A DNA stretch of 64,000 nt from Triglochin maritima (taxonomy: Eukaryota > Streptophyta > Magnoliopsida > Alismatales > Juncaginaceae), in assembly GCA_963682175.1 (NCBI GenBank), contig OY821775.1, positions 31,556,053-31,620,052 of the forward strand. The letters run 5' to 3'. Below, piece after piece: positions 34,802 through 45,610 of the stretch. The translations under genes were made by a program, and so were the position numbers. The notes beneath the pieces were generated by a model, which was not told where the DNA came from, did not search any database, and was given only the letters and a program-made list of their open reading frames with translations. Within the stretch, counting starts at the first letter, position 1; every line of letters begins with the position of its first letter.

Positions 34802-35458
34802 GGAAGAAATCGGTGGTGACCGGGCGAGCTTAAGAGTCAAATTTAAAGCCGGGTGCATCACCGAATGAATGGTAGAACCAATTCAAACTTCAAGTTGGTA
34901 TATTTTCATATCCTCTAAATTTTTCGATAAAATTGGTTCTAGTCTAGGATACATGCTCAATTGACATATCATTTACCCATTCATTGCAAATCCTAAATGT
35001 TTGAATAACATCCATACTTTTTAGAGTCAAATTATCTAAATGGATGTAAAAAGGGGAAATGAAAACATCACATGCTAAATTGTAGTATTTGCTTGATGTT
35101 AATAGGGGAGAATTAAGAATTGAACTTAATTGAAAAATCGTATTCATATCGATAGGGGGAGCTTATTGAATATCATTTTCTTAGAGTAATGAAGTGCAAA
35201 ATTTAGGGGGAGCAACTTCATTACAAGACATCCACATTGAACTTCAATCGTATAAACTTTCTTATATAAATATCATTTTTTTGATGGATGTCAAAGGGGG
35301 AGAGATAATTAAGGGGGTAAAACTTGGAATTTGAGTTGAATTGAACAAAAAATATGCACATCCATAGGGGGAGCATTTATATGCATAGATTACTTATAAA
35401 AATTCCATGTATTAAGATATAGTTAAGATATAGGTTGCCATCATCAAAAAGAGGAGAT
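34802..35458 (+). other. Element J 3' non-coding region with repeated polypurine tracts
   Basis: Purine runs of the form AGGGGGAG recur at about 35152, 35204, 35293 and 35365, and AAAAAGAGGAGAT (35446-35458) stands directly before the 3' LTR. Multiple polypurine-like tracts upstream of the 3' LTR are a known Sirevirus trait. Confidence 0.8.
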
Positions 35459-36979
35459 TGTTGGCTTTTTTGCCTTAATCTATGTTTTGATGATTCAATC
35501 AACCTAATCTTAATTATGATCATGTAGAGTAGAACACATGTTGCATTGCACATATATTGCTTTGTGCTAACCTCTACAGGTTATCAAGACTCAAGGAAGA
35601 AAGGAAAATCAAGTCAAGACATGTAATCAAGCTCTTTTGAAGATATGTATTTTGTATTTACTTTGAGTCATAGGAACTTGTGTAAATTGAGCATACTTGA
35701 GCTAAAAACTACTTCAACACACACTAGGTTCCTTATAGAAGTCACACACAAAATTTCACATAATTTGGACTTCAATAGATCACCCAAACTTAGACCGGAA
35801 TACACTAAACCTGAACCCTAATAGTCTGCCCACATTCGGTCGATTGTAAACGACCGTTCGGTCGACCGAGTGATCAATTATCCTGTTTGTGTTTTCACTG
35901 CCCGAATTCGGTCGACCGTATATGCCCTTTCGGTCGACCGTATGAACTTATTTTTCCAACCGTTTATTTCGTCGCATTATACCCAACGGTCGTATTCGTA
36001 TTAACCAAATATACCCCAAATACATTTCATGTATCGGTTGACCAAAGACCTTGTTCAATCGACCGAATATTTGTCTCTTGACAAACCCGAACCTCCTGGA
36101 CAAAATAGGTCGACCGCAAGACCTTAGTTCGGTCGACCGAATTGATCATTGTTTGTCAACCCCAAAGTGCCTGGTGTAAATCGGTCGACTGAACCCTTTT
36201 CAGAGTTTGACCGATCACTTAAGTGGACCTAAGTCGTAGCGTTGGGCGGTCGACCGTTACCTAATCGGTCGACCGAACTGAGTTCAAAACTGCCAAATGG
36301 TCGACCGTTCAGACCGATCCGTTTGACCGAATTAACTCAGAATTGGGTCCTGCGATTTTCTATTTTGTGTATCCTACACCAAGACTCACCCAATCAACCC
36401 CAACAGATCTATTCTCTGTAATGCCTATATAAAGAGTGGTAAAACACATTTTAACACAACTCTCCCACTACATACTTGCCCAATACATTAGAGAGAATCC
36501 CAAATACTCCAAGCCTCCAATTTCCACACTTACGATCAATTCCAATCCTTCTCAAGTGTGTTCAAGTTTAGACAGTGATTGTCCCACTCAAGTTTGGTGC
36601 TATCAAAGAAGAGTAAAGGTTTCGGTGAAAGCCCGAAGCATCCCTCTCGGATTGTGAGAGGTGGAGACAAGCTCGGCGAGGGTTGTTCGCAAGCTTGAAG
36701 ATTGTAAAGGCGTTCTCTCCCGGCCTGGAACGGGGAGTGGTTAGTGAAGTCGTGAGCGGAGCTCGGTTATCCGAGCGGAGCTTGCAAGAGAGGACTAGGA
36801 CCCAGGTTGGGTGCTAAACCTCTATAAAAATCCCCCGTCTCATTGTGGTTTGCATTTCTATTCTTTACTTGCTTGTTTGTTAGTTTAATAACGCTGCATA
36901 TCTTTGATAGATCAAACAAGTAGGTTATTAGGATTAATTGTTATTAGTATTGTGGACCCATAACCCACACGATCCTACA
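35459..36979 (+). repeat. Element J 3' LTR
   Basis: 1521 bases, closely similar to the 5' LTR, with a palindrome cluster at 35836-36330. Confidence 0.9.
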
Positions 36980-36984
36980 CTTGT

Positions 36985-37295
36985 TGGATGACTTAGGGAG
37001 AAGCCCCATTCTTAGTGATGCAAGTTTGCTGCATCCAACGAATGAGCTTGAGGAACTCATTTTGATGCACCCACCTATTGGTTGGAGGGTTTTGTTCGAT
37101 GAGCAAACAAACGCTAGTGAGGAAACACAACTTCACTCATTCATGTTGCCTACACCCAACCAATATCATGAGGGGTTCGAGTCTTTCAGCTTTGACCTTT
37201 CACCCGTCATGACACCTCAGAGTACCAGTGAAGTTTGCCCATCTCGGCAAGTCTCTGGTCCTCATAAGTCGATGTTCTCATTTGATGTTCCTTGA
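36985..37295 (+). pseudogene. Element K C-terminal domain, second part (RT-derived?)
   Basis: Removing J and one CTTGT copy joins this frame to 31607 without a shift. It is open to a stop at 37293. It aligns with the end of the L protein: LLDDLG against SLEDTLG, then HPPIGWRVLFD (37068-37100) against HQPVGWRVWID, then FMLPTP against FLLPLP. The GWRV..D core is that of the Athila-type RT start. Upstream stops make the whole K protein non-functional, though this segment itself is open. Confidence 0.7.
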
Positions 37296-38415
37296 CCAAA
37301 TGATTATGAGAATATCTTTGTTGATGAATGTATCTTGTAAAAAAAAGAAAAGAAAAAAGAAAAAGTAATAAAAGACTTTCACGTATTTGTATCCCTTCTT
37401 TAGGATCTCACAGGTTTTGGTGGAATTCGGGTTTGTGTCCATCCGCATAACCATGAACTTCCTTTTTTGGGTTTTGCGTGTGTTTAACATGTGCAAAACC
37501 GTTGGGAGGCAAAGTAAAAAGAAAGATCCCAAAATTGTCTTGAACTTGATGTAATAGGATACCTAGTATACCGACTTTAGGTATTATTGAGTCGTTAGGA
37601 TGAACCCCGGTTTTCCCTCGGTGGGCGAGTAATCATAGGGTTTCAATACTCAAACATTTAAAGTAGTCCACCTTGAACCTAGTGAGTCAATTATTCGTGT
37701 CGGTTAATATAAGGAAATTTGTTGTAGTCAAGGACCCTTTAAATATTGTTTTGAGAAATTAAGTGTAATGGTTTTGGTTCATGTGTAAATAAGAAATAAG
37801 TGAGTAGGTGTTCTCTGTTCTCGCGCGGCTCCTATAACTCGGGAAATTAGGTCTGAGGGTTCTTTGTGCCTGGTGCCTTTGAGACATCTGACTTGGGATG
37901 CACTGACCGAACTCCCGTTACATGGGTGGTAGGGATTGCCCTATGTGGAGATTTGGGGAAAGGTGTACGTGATAATGTAAGTCCTCATAGGCAATGATGC
38001 ATGAAATCTGACCCTTGGAGAATGAAACTCTAACTAGTAAGAAAAACAAGAAAAGCCAAAAAAATGTAGGAAAAGAAACAAAAAGAAAAAAAGTAATGCA
38101 AATAAGAGCCTTAATGGTCCTTACACTTTGTATCACTTGAGGATGTTGAGGTTGTCCATGTCTTGCACTTAAGTCCTTAATCAACTTTCACGAATGATTC
38201 ATTAGGCTAGGTGTGTGTATTGATTACATATATAGAGTCGGCCCGTAGCATTACTGCGTCCAATGATCGACAAGATGAGTCATCGAGTCATGTAGCTAGG
38301 TTGAATAATGCATCTTTGTTCGGATTTTGTGGGTATATCCGCTGAAAACCCTCAGGAGACAACACTCCTCCTCTTTGGCGACAAGGTGGTTTAATGGCTT
38401 GTTGCACGTGCTAAG
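37296..38415 (+). other. Element K 3' untranslated region (interrupted by L)
   Basis: Matches the region after the L reading frame: 'gttttgcgtgtgtttaacatgtgcaaaaccgttg...' style blocks, the CTCACTTGG and GGGTGGTAGGGAT blocks, and A-rich purine runs at 37338-37370 and 38041-38097. It stops at CTAAG (38411-38415), the target site of L, and resumes at 45503. No gene seen. Confidence 0.75.
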
Positions 38416-38784
38416 TGATTGACATCATTTCATGCTCATATTTGTATCTTATATCCATTATCTTTCACCTAAATAATGCTATGTTACGAGTTTTATGTTT
38501 AGTTTTCAGGAATAAATAAATTTGAAGAGATGAAGCATAAAAGGACCCAAAAGCTGGGAAAAATGACTGAATTGTGAGATCTGTGGACCAAGATGCAAGG
38601 AAGAAGGACCTGAATGCAAGACCGAAGGACCTAAGAGCAAAACAGAATACTCCTCACCATCATGGGGAGTATTTTGGCAATTCTATTCGGGTCGGAGCTC
38701 CAACGTGCAAAATAGATGCATCAAATACCAACAAAGCCTTCCAGAAAAGCCCACAAGAAATTCCAGAGCGATCCGGACACTGTA

Positions 38785-38823
38785 GACCGCTAATTAGCGG
38801 TCCAAGACCGCTAATTGGCGGTC
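38785..38823. repeat. Twin 18-bp palindromes in L 5' LTR
   Basis: GACCGCTAATTAGCGGTC (38785-38802) is a perfect palindrome. Three bases on, GACCGCTAATTGGCGGTC (38806-38823) is the same with one mismatch. The pair recurs at 44464-44502 in the 3' LTR, diverged in K and H LTRs, and as a variant pair in the leader at 39975-40013. Confidence 0.92.
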
Positions 38824-38942
38824 ACATTTGGCCCAAATGCGCTCAAATGTCTCCTGGACTTGTATTAATGTTCGTTTAGGCTATTTTTGGTGTTTGTTTA
38901 GTCCCACATCGGGGTATTGTCCCGTTTGCCTTTTTCCATGGC

Positions 38943-38950
38943 TATAAATA
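38943..38950 (+). promoter_or_regulatory. TATA box of L 5' LTR
   Basis: TATAAATA about 120 bases after the twin palindrome, in the same context as in the other LTRs of the family. Confidence 0.75.
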
Positions 38951-39823
38951 GAACTCTACACCTTCCATTGTAATCACTCCATATTTTAAGTTGTTATTCT
39001 TCCTACTATAAGTGAGGCCTTGAAGCACACACTAAAGTAGGAGGATGCTACTTTTAATGTGAGTCATTTTAATACAAGTTTTCTTTATTATGTTGTTTGT
39101 TTTATGTTTCTTGTTTTACTTTGCTTAATCTCATTTCATTAGTTTTATTAGCTTAGTTAATATGCTTTCTTTGTTTAGTTTAATAATTAGTGTAATGTTT
39201 AGTGAGTAGTTCCATCCCCTTTGGGGGGTGGAGTAGATGTACATACATGCATTAGAGAATGGGATGAATGCTTTAATTTCAATGTGTTGATTAAACATGA
39301 ATGTATGCTTGCTTGTTTAGGATAGAATTTATAACTTGATGAGTTTTGTCAAAATGATTAGACACCTCTCATGCTTGTTTAGGTTCTGAAATAAACAACT
39401 TGCATATGTAAATGTTAATCAACCAAGTTGGTGAATAGATTGATAGGTTTTGCCATAACATTTAGACACTTCCTATGCTTGATAAACACCACCTTCATGT
39501 GCTTAAAGAATGTATTCTACACCCACCTCTTTGCTTGTGTGCACTCACTCCACCCCTTAGGGGTTTTCCATTCCTGAAATTCCAGTACTTCTATTTTGTT
39601 CTAAGTTTAGTTTTTATTTGATCATTTATTTCTTTGTTTCGCATTTCGTACTTCTTAGCGTAGTTTAGTGTAGAGTAGCGTAACCAACTCTCTTCTCCAT
39701 TATTTTCGCCACTTGATTTCGTGCAAACAAGAGGCTACTCACCTCCCTGAGGGCGACCCGTACTTGCCACCGCTTCATCGCGGCCGTGCACTTGCGGTTT
39801 AATTAAAACGTTCAACAAGTTTT

Positions 39824-39841
39824 TGGCGCCGTTTCCGGGGA
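39824..39841 (+). other. Element L primer binding site
   Basis: TGGCGCCGTTTCCGGGGA, one base from the Athila-type tRNA-Asp site, six bases after the LTR end. Confidence 0.9.
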
Positions 39842-40971
39842 CGTGCCAGTCCAGACTCTTGTTTAGACGATTCGAGTGGATTTGATTTTTTTTTTTAGTT
39901 TTGTGTTGTCTCAGGACATTTGGGATTCAAGGATAAAGCAGCAGGAAAAATTTGGGAACACTTCAAGCCCTCAAGACCGCCAAATAGCGGTCTGGGACCG
40001 CTGTTTGGTGGCCTGGTGAGACCTTTTCACCCCCAGTTTTCTTCTGTTTGTTTCTATTTACAGTTTAGTTATCTGGGAGCCCAATTTGGCATGTGTGAAC
40101 CTATAGTTTGCTCCCAGATCAATAAATAACCAATCAACCCTCCTTTAATCAACTTGGACATTAAAACCCAAAGCAAAAGATTAGGCATTTGCTATGTTTA
40201 GGTCATGCATCATCTAGTAATGACTTGAGCATGTCAATTGTCTTCTCTTAGTTTTAATCTTTGTCGTTGATTGCTGGAGCGAGGTACGCATTCCTTAACA
40301 CTCATTCACGCATTAGGACATTCATTAGTGAGTAAGGTTTGCATCGAAACAAGAGTGAGGTGAGTGTTTGCTTGGTGAGTTGCTTGCTAGCTTAAGGATC
40401 AAAACATCTTAAGGGGCACCACCTATAGTCTTCAAAGATAAGGCGGGGGATTTCATCACCCCTTCCTTAGCCCCAAAAAGCACACTCAAGTAAAGCCTTA
40501 ATCTAAAAGCAAGTAGACATTGGCCATTAGGACTTGGGCGCATTAGGAGAGTTAACCGGTCACGACCGTCATAGCCTGATCGGCGTCGCCCACTTTGTCG
40601 ATAGTAGGAGAGACGAGATCTCCGGATCTTGGCTCACTTGCTGGGCATTGTGGTATTCATCGTAGGGAGGTGAGGCGTGTTGAGGCCGTGTGACCTCGCA
40701 GTTAGGCGTCGTCTAGCTGTAAGGACCCATAGCTAGCCTAAGCTTGTTTGAGCCGTGTTTGCTAGACTAGGCTTCTAACCTCACCCTTTACCCACGCTAG
40801 TTTTTAGGGATTCGTCCCTTCTCCTCTGAGTCATCTTCTTCTCACCTACTTCTACGTTTTAGTCTCCTCCCCTTTACACTCTCTGTTAGCGTTTTAGGGT
40901 CGAGTCGAGCACTTTTTGCGAGGTTGGCCTCGTGGTGGTGAGAGTGATCGACTCGAGAGTTCTTTGTCGAG
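39842..40971 (+). other. Element L leader
   Basis: Non-coding. A variant twin palindrome (GACCGCCAAATAGCGGTC at 39975-39992 and GACCGCTGTTTGGTGGCC at 39996-40013) lies ~130 bases after the primer site. A block at 40608-40760, including GAGATCTCCGGATCTTGG, is shared with K and H. Confidence 0.8.
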
Positions 40972-42483
40972 ATGGATGGTTACATGGGCGACCATCCCTA
41001 TCATTGTTGGGACCAGGACAATTCTCCCTGGTACTCCGGACCCATGCAACCTGGGGTGGCTCAGACAAACACCCCGTATGGTTGGGATAATCTTCATTGT
41101 GTGACTGAGCAATCTTCATATAGGGGTGATATGAGAGAGGCACCGACTGCTAGATCTCCATCTAGTAACGTCGGATCATATGTTGGTCATCAAACTGAGA
41201 CATAGCAAGAACCTTTGGCCTCTTTCATGCTTGTGGTAGAAGACATGAGTGCACCGGTGGCTCCAGTAGCCGTACCGTGTCGCTGTTGTGGGTTGAGTGG
41301 TCATGTTTGCGGGGAATGTCCTTATGTTCCCTCAGAGCCTGAGTATGAGCATACCTTTTCCCAAAATGCTCAATATGACCATTACGCATCCACGTACAAC
41401 CCGAGAAGGATGGATTCATGGGGAGACAATTCTTATTCAAATTCTTATACATCACTCCCACCCCAGTACCCTCCTTCTGAATATCCTGAATTCTACCAAC
41501 ACCCCACGACCAATCATTGGACTCATTCTCAGCCCATCACCACCCAACCCATCCATTTCCCAAATTCTGACATGAACCTCACAGTTGACCCCAAACTTGA
41601 TTCTTTGGAACAAGCCCTCCAAACGTTCATGGAAACCACTCAAAATGTGTTGAAGTCCAATCACGATTCCCTGCAAACTATGGAAATGTATGTGGGTCAA
41701 ATTACACAACAATTAAGTAAACGTGAGGAGGGTGACATTTCTTGTCAACATGTGGATTCATCGTTTGATATCGAACCACCACCACATTCACAAATTCGAA
41801 GCACAATCTTTCAGAGTCAATCTCTTAGTCAGTCTGAGGGACTTGGGGTTTCAATTCACGATCACATTGTGGGGGATTCGATCCGAATTGAGAATAACAT
41901 GGACCAATTTCATTATGAGTCGGCACAGGATTGTGCCCTATCTTTTTGTCCCATGGCCCTTGAGCCACATGATCTTCATGTTGTGCCCCTTAAGGACTCA
42001 CCTCTGGTGGAGCAAGAGCTCCCTAGTACCCTCAATTTCAAACCACTTGATGAGATTTTGCCTCTCACTATTGTTCCTGATCATCTTGGAAATGATGGAA
42101 CATCAAACAACTACATTGCAAATGAGGGTATTAGGAGTTCCTTAGAGGATACCTTGGGTATGAGACCCACTTTTTGTTCGCCTGGTGAGTCGGACATGCC
42201 TAACGAGTTTCTTGACCTCGTTCCGGCTCACCAGCCAGTTGGTTGGAGAGTTTGGATTGACGATCATAACTTCAGCAGCGCAACAAAAGATTTTCTTCTT
42301 CCGTTGCCCCTTATTTCCCAAACTCTCGAGAGGTTCAAGCTCTTTCAGTTTGATCCTTTGATTGAGACGCCTTTGCGTCCAATTCATGAACCTCTCATTT
42401 CATCTTATGCTCTTTGTGAAGGGGGCCCACGCATGAGTATTCTGGCCCCGCGTGGTGTCATGTTCCCTTTCCAAGTACATTGA
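40972..42483 (+). CDS. Element L protein: zinc knuckle plus RT-derived C-terminal domain (one in-frame TAG)
   Basis: The ATG at 40972 (MDGYMGDHPYHCWDQ) opens a frame of 503 codons with one TAG at 41203-41205. If that stop is respected, a 422-codon frame remains from 41215. The N-terminus is Tyr/Pro/Asn-rich and looks disordered. A knuckle CRCCGLSGHVCGEC (41278-41319) has CX2CX4HX4C spacing. LDSLEQALQTFMETTQNVLK (about 41595) is a coiled-coil-like part seen in Athila Gag tails. The C-terminal half has no Gag match. Its block at 42241-42336 has GWRV, then ID, AT, PLP and LER at exactly the spacing of the Athila-type RT start. No YxDD site is present. I infer an RNA-binding Gag-like protein carrying an RT fragment. 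The function is unknown. Confidence 0.75.
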
Positions 42484-44094
42484 CCCACTTTTGAGATTCC
42501 CATTTGATGTCTTTTGACAAATGAAGATGGGAACTTATGATTATACATAGTTATATTCAAAAAAAAAAGAGTGTAATAAAAGACTCCTGCAGTGAGCATC
42601 GATTGTTGTGGGCCCCAACCCTTGTGTACTTGGGCCCAATCTCTTCACGTATTTATCTCCCTTCTTCAGCTTCTCACAGGTTTTGAGGGAATTTGGGTTT
42701 GTGTCCATCAACATGACCCTGAACGTCCCTTTGTACTTCATGTTGGTGAGATCTTTCCTTTTTCATGCATGTATCCCTGTAGTATCTTGTTCACATTCAT
42801 TGAGGACAATGCATGAAGTAGGTGTGGGCGGTGTTTTACGTGTGTACATAGTCGAGTCTTTTTCTTTTGGTTTTATTTTCTTTTGTTTGTACTGCTAGGG
42901 TCATGTTCGTGTGCCACATTTAACATTGATATATCTGCTTGCCATGATCCTTGGGTGACTTGTCTTCTTTTGCTTGCCGAGTGCTTTAAAGTTTTCACAT
43001 TTCTTTCAAAATCTTCATGTGTTTGCGAAAGAAAATGTTTTTGTGGGTTTTGCGTGTGTTTAGCATGTGCAAAACCGTTGAGAGGCAAAGTAAAAAGAAA
43101 ACTCCCAAAATTGTCTTGAACTTGATGCATTAGGATTTCTAGTTTATTGGCTTTAGGTCTTGTCGAGTCGTTAGGATGCACCCTGGTTTTCCCTCAGGGG
43201 GCGTGTAATCATAGGGTTTCAGTACTCAAACATTTAAAAAAGTCCACCCTGACCCTAGTGAGTCAAATAATTCGTGTTTGTGAGTATAAGGAAGTTTGTC
43301 GTAGTCGAGGGCGCTTAATCTCTTTTTGTGAAACTTAAGTGTAGGGGTTTTGGTTTCCATATAGATAAATAAGTGGTGTTCTCTCTTCTCGCACGGCTCC
43401 TATCACTCGGGAAAGTAGGTCTGAGGGGACTTTGTGCCTGGTGCTTTCGAGTCATCTGACTTGGGATGCGCCGACCGAACTCCCGTTACACGGGTGGTAG
43501 GGATCGCCCTATGTGGAGATTTGGGGGAAGGTGTACGTGATAGTGTAAGTCCTCATAGGCAATGATGCACGAAACCTGACCCTAGGGAGAATTAAACACC
43601 AACCAATAAAATGCTCCAAAGAAAAAGAAAAAAAAAAGAAAAAAAGGAAAAAAAGAAGAAAAAAAAGTCAAATAAGAACCAAAATGGACTTTACACATTG
43701 TATCACATTCAGAAGTTAAGGTTGCCCATGTCTTTCACTTAAGTCCTTGACTAACTCTCACGAATAACTCATTAGGCTAGGTGTGTGGACCGATTACATA
43801 TGTAGAGTCGACCCATAGTATTACCGCGTCCCATGATCGACAAAATAAGTCCAACGAGTCGTGTAGCTAGATTGATTAATGCATCTTGTTCGGATTTTGT
43901 GGGTATATCCGCTGAAAACCCTCAGGAGACAACACTCCTCCTCCTTGGCGACATGGAGGTTTAACGGCTTGTTGCACGTGCTAAGTGCAACCGTGATTCC
44001 TACGAAAGTGAGTTAGGATTTCTTGTTTTTTTTCGCATGCTTTTCTCTTTCTTTGTTTTGCTCGGGACTAGCAAAAGTTAGTTGTGGGGGTATT
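42484..44094 (+). other. Element L 3' region and polypurine tract
   Basis: Non-coding, shared with K. Includes an inverted CATTGAGGACAATG (about 42799-42812), an A-rich purine tract at 43617-43672, and GTTGTGGGGGTATT (44081-44094) directly before the 3' LTR as the polypurine tract. Short frames such as 42608-42898 lack support. Confidence 0.75.
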
Positions 44095-45497
44095 TGATTG
44101 ACATCATTTCATGCTCATATTTGTATCTTATATCCATTATCTTTCACCTAAATAATGCTATGTTACGAGTTTTATGTTTAGTTTTCAGGAATAAATAGGT
44201 TTGAAGAGATGAAGCATAAAAGGACCCAAAAGCTGGGAAAAAGGACTGAATTGTGAGATATGTGGACCAAGATGCAAGGAAGAAAGACCTGAATGCAAGA
44301 CCGAAGGACCTAAGAGCTAAACAGAATACTCCTCACCATCATGGGGAGTATTTTGGCAATTCTATTCGGGTCGGAGCTCCAATATGCAAAATAGATGCAT
44401 CAAATACCAACAAAGCCTTTCAGAAAAGCCCACAAGAAATTCCAGAGCGATCCGGACACTGTAGACCGCTAATTAGCGGTCCAAGACCGCTAATTGGCGG
44501 TCACTTTTGGCCCAAATGCGCTCAAATGTCTCCTGGACTTGTATTAATGTTCGTTTAGGCTATTTTTGGTGTTTGTTTAGTCCCACATCGGGGGATTGTC
44601 CCGGTTTGCCTTTTTCCATGGCTATAAATAGAACTCTTCACCTTCCATTGTAATCACTCCATATTTTAAGTGGCTATTCTTCCTACTAGAAGTGAGGCCT
44701 TGAAGCACATACTAAAGTAGGAGGATGCTACTTTTACTGTGAGTCATTTTAATACAAGTTTTCTTTATTATGTTGTTTGTTTTATGTTTCTTGTTTTGCT
44801 TTGCTTAATCTCATTTCATTAGTTTTATTAGCTTAGTTAATATGCTTTCTTTGTTTAGTTTAATAATTAGTGTAATGTTTCGTGAGTAGTTCCATCCCCT
44901 TTGGGGGGTGGAGTAGATGTACATACATGCATTAGAGAATGGGATGAATGCTTTAATTTCAATGTGTTGATTAAACATGAATGTATGCTTGCTTGTTTAG
45001 GATAGAATTTATAACTTGATGAGTTTTGCCAAAATGATTAGACACCTCTCATGCTTGTTTAGGTTCTGAAATAAACAACTTGCATATGTAAATGTTAATC
45101 AACCAAGTTGGTGAATAGATTGATAGGTTTTGCCATAACATTTAGACACTTCCTATGCTTGATAAACACCACCTTCATGTGCTTAAAGAATGTATTCTAC
45201 ACCCACCTCTTTGCTTGTGTGCACTCACTCCACCCCTTAGGGGTTTTCCATTCCTGAAATTCCAGCACTTCTATTTTGTTCTTAGCTTAGTTTTTATTTG
45301 ATCATTTATTTCTTTGTTTCGCATTTCGTACTTCTTAGCGTAGTTTAGTGTAGAGTAGCGTAACCAACTCTCTTCTCCATTATTTTCGCCACTTGATTTC
45401 GTGCAAACAAGAGGCTACTCACCTTCCTGAGGACGACCTGTACTTGCCACCGCTTCATCGCGGCCGTGCACTTGCGGTTTAATTAAAACGTTCAACA
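44095..45497 (+). repeat. Element L 3' LTR
   Basis: 1403 bases, nearly identical to 38416-39817; twin palindromes at 44464-44502 and TATAAATA at 44623-44630. Followed by the second CTAAG. Confidence 0.92.
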
Positions 45498-45502
45498 CTA
45501 AG

Positions 45503-45610
45503 TGCAACCGTGACTCCTATGAAAGTGAGTTAGGATTTCTTGTTTTTTCTTCTGCTTTTCTCGTTCTTTGTTTCGCTCGGGACTAGCAAAAGTTAGGTGT
45601 AGGGGGTATT
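45503..45610 (+). other. Element K 3' UTR end and polypurine tract
   Basis: Resumes K's 3' UTR after L (TGCAACCGTGACTCC) and ends in GGTGTAGGGGGTATT before the 3' LTR, as in L. Confidence 0.8.

Larger units (their letters stand above)
31608..36979 (+). mobile_element. Element J: gag-only Sirevirus, complete
   Basis: LTRs 31608-33105 and 35459-36979, each TGTTGG...CCTACA, with a perfect target duplication CTTGT (31603-31607 and 36980-36984). The interior is only ~2.35 kb: primer site, gag, and a non-coding stretch with repeated polypurine motifs. No protease, integrase, RT or RNase H sequence is present. F (48941) has the same interior with the same gag end, so the absence of pol is inherited rather than a private deletion. 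Confidence 0.9.
38416..39817 (+). repeat. Element L 5' LTR
   Basis: TGATTGACATCATTTCATGC to GTTCAACA. Carries the twin palindrome (38785-38823), a TATAAATA box and the GTGCACTTGCGG stretch before its end. Confidence 0.92.
38416..45497 (+). mobile_element. Element L: intact non-autonomous Athila-like element with its own ORF
   Basis: LTRs 38416-39817 (1402 bases) and 44095-45497 (1403 bases) differ at roughly a dozen or so places by eye, and the target duplication CTAAG is perfect, so insertion is fairly recent. It has a good TGGCGCC primer site, a 1.1-kb leader shared with K and H, one reading frame (40972-42483, a single TAG), a 1.6-kb 3' region and a G-rich polypurine tract. It has no capsid, protease, integrase, RNase H or complete RT. 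It inserted into the 3' UTR of its relative K. Confidence 0.9.

Noticed and set aside
42592..42898. Hydrophobic plus-strand frames after the L gene, considered as an envelope-like gene
   Set aside because: Too short, no signal peptide or fusion-type features, and they overlap in different frames within the 3' region.
42873..43181. Minus-strand frame of 102 codons in the L 3' region, considered as an antisense retroelement gene
   Set aside because: No recognised domain; the region is non-coding in K as well.
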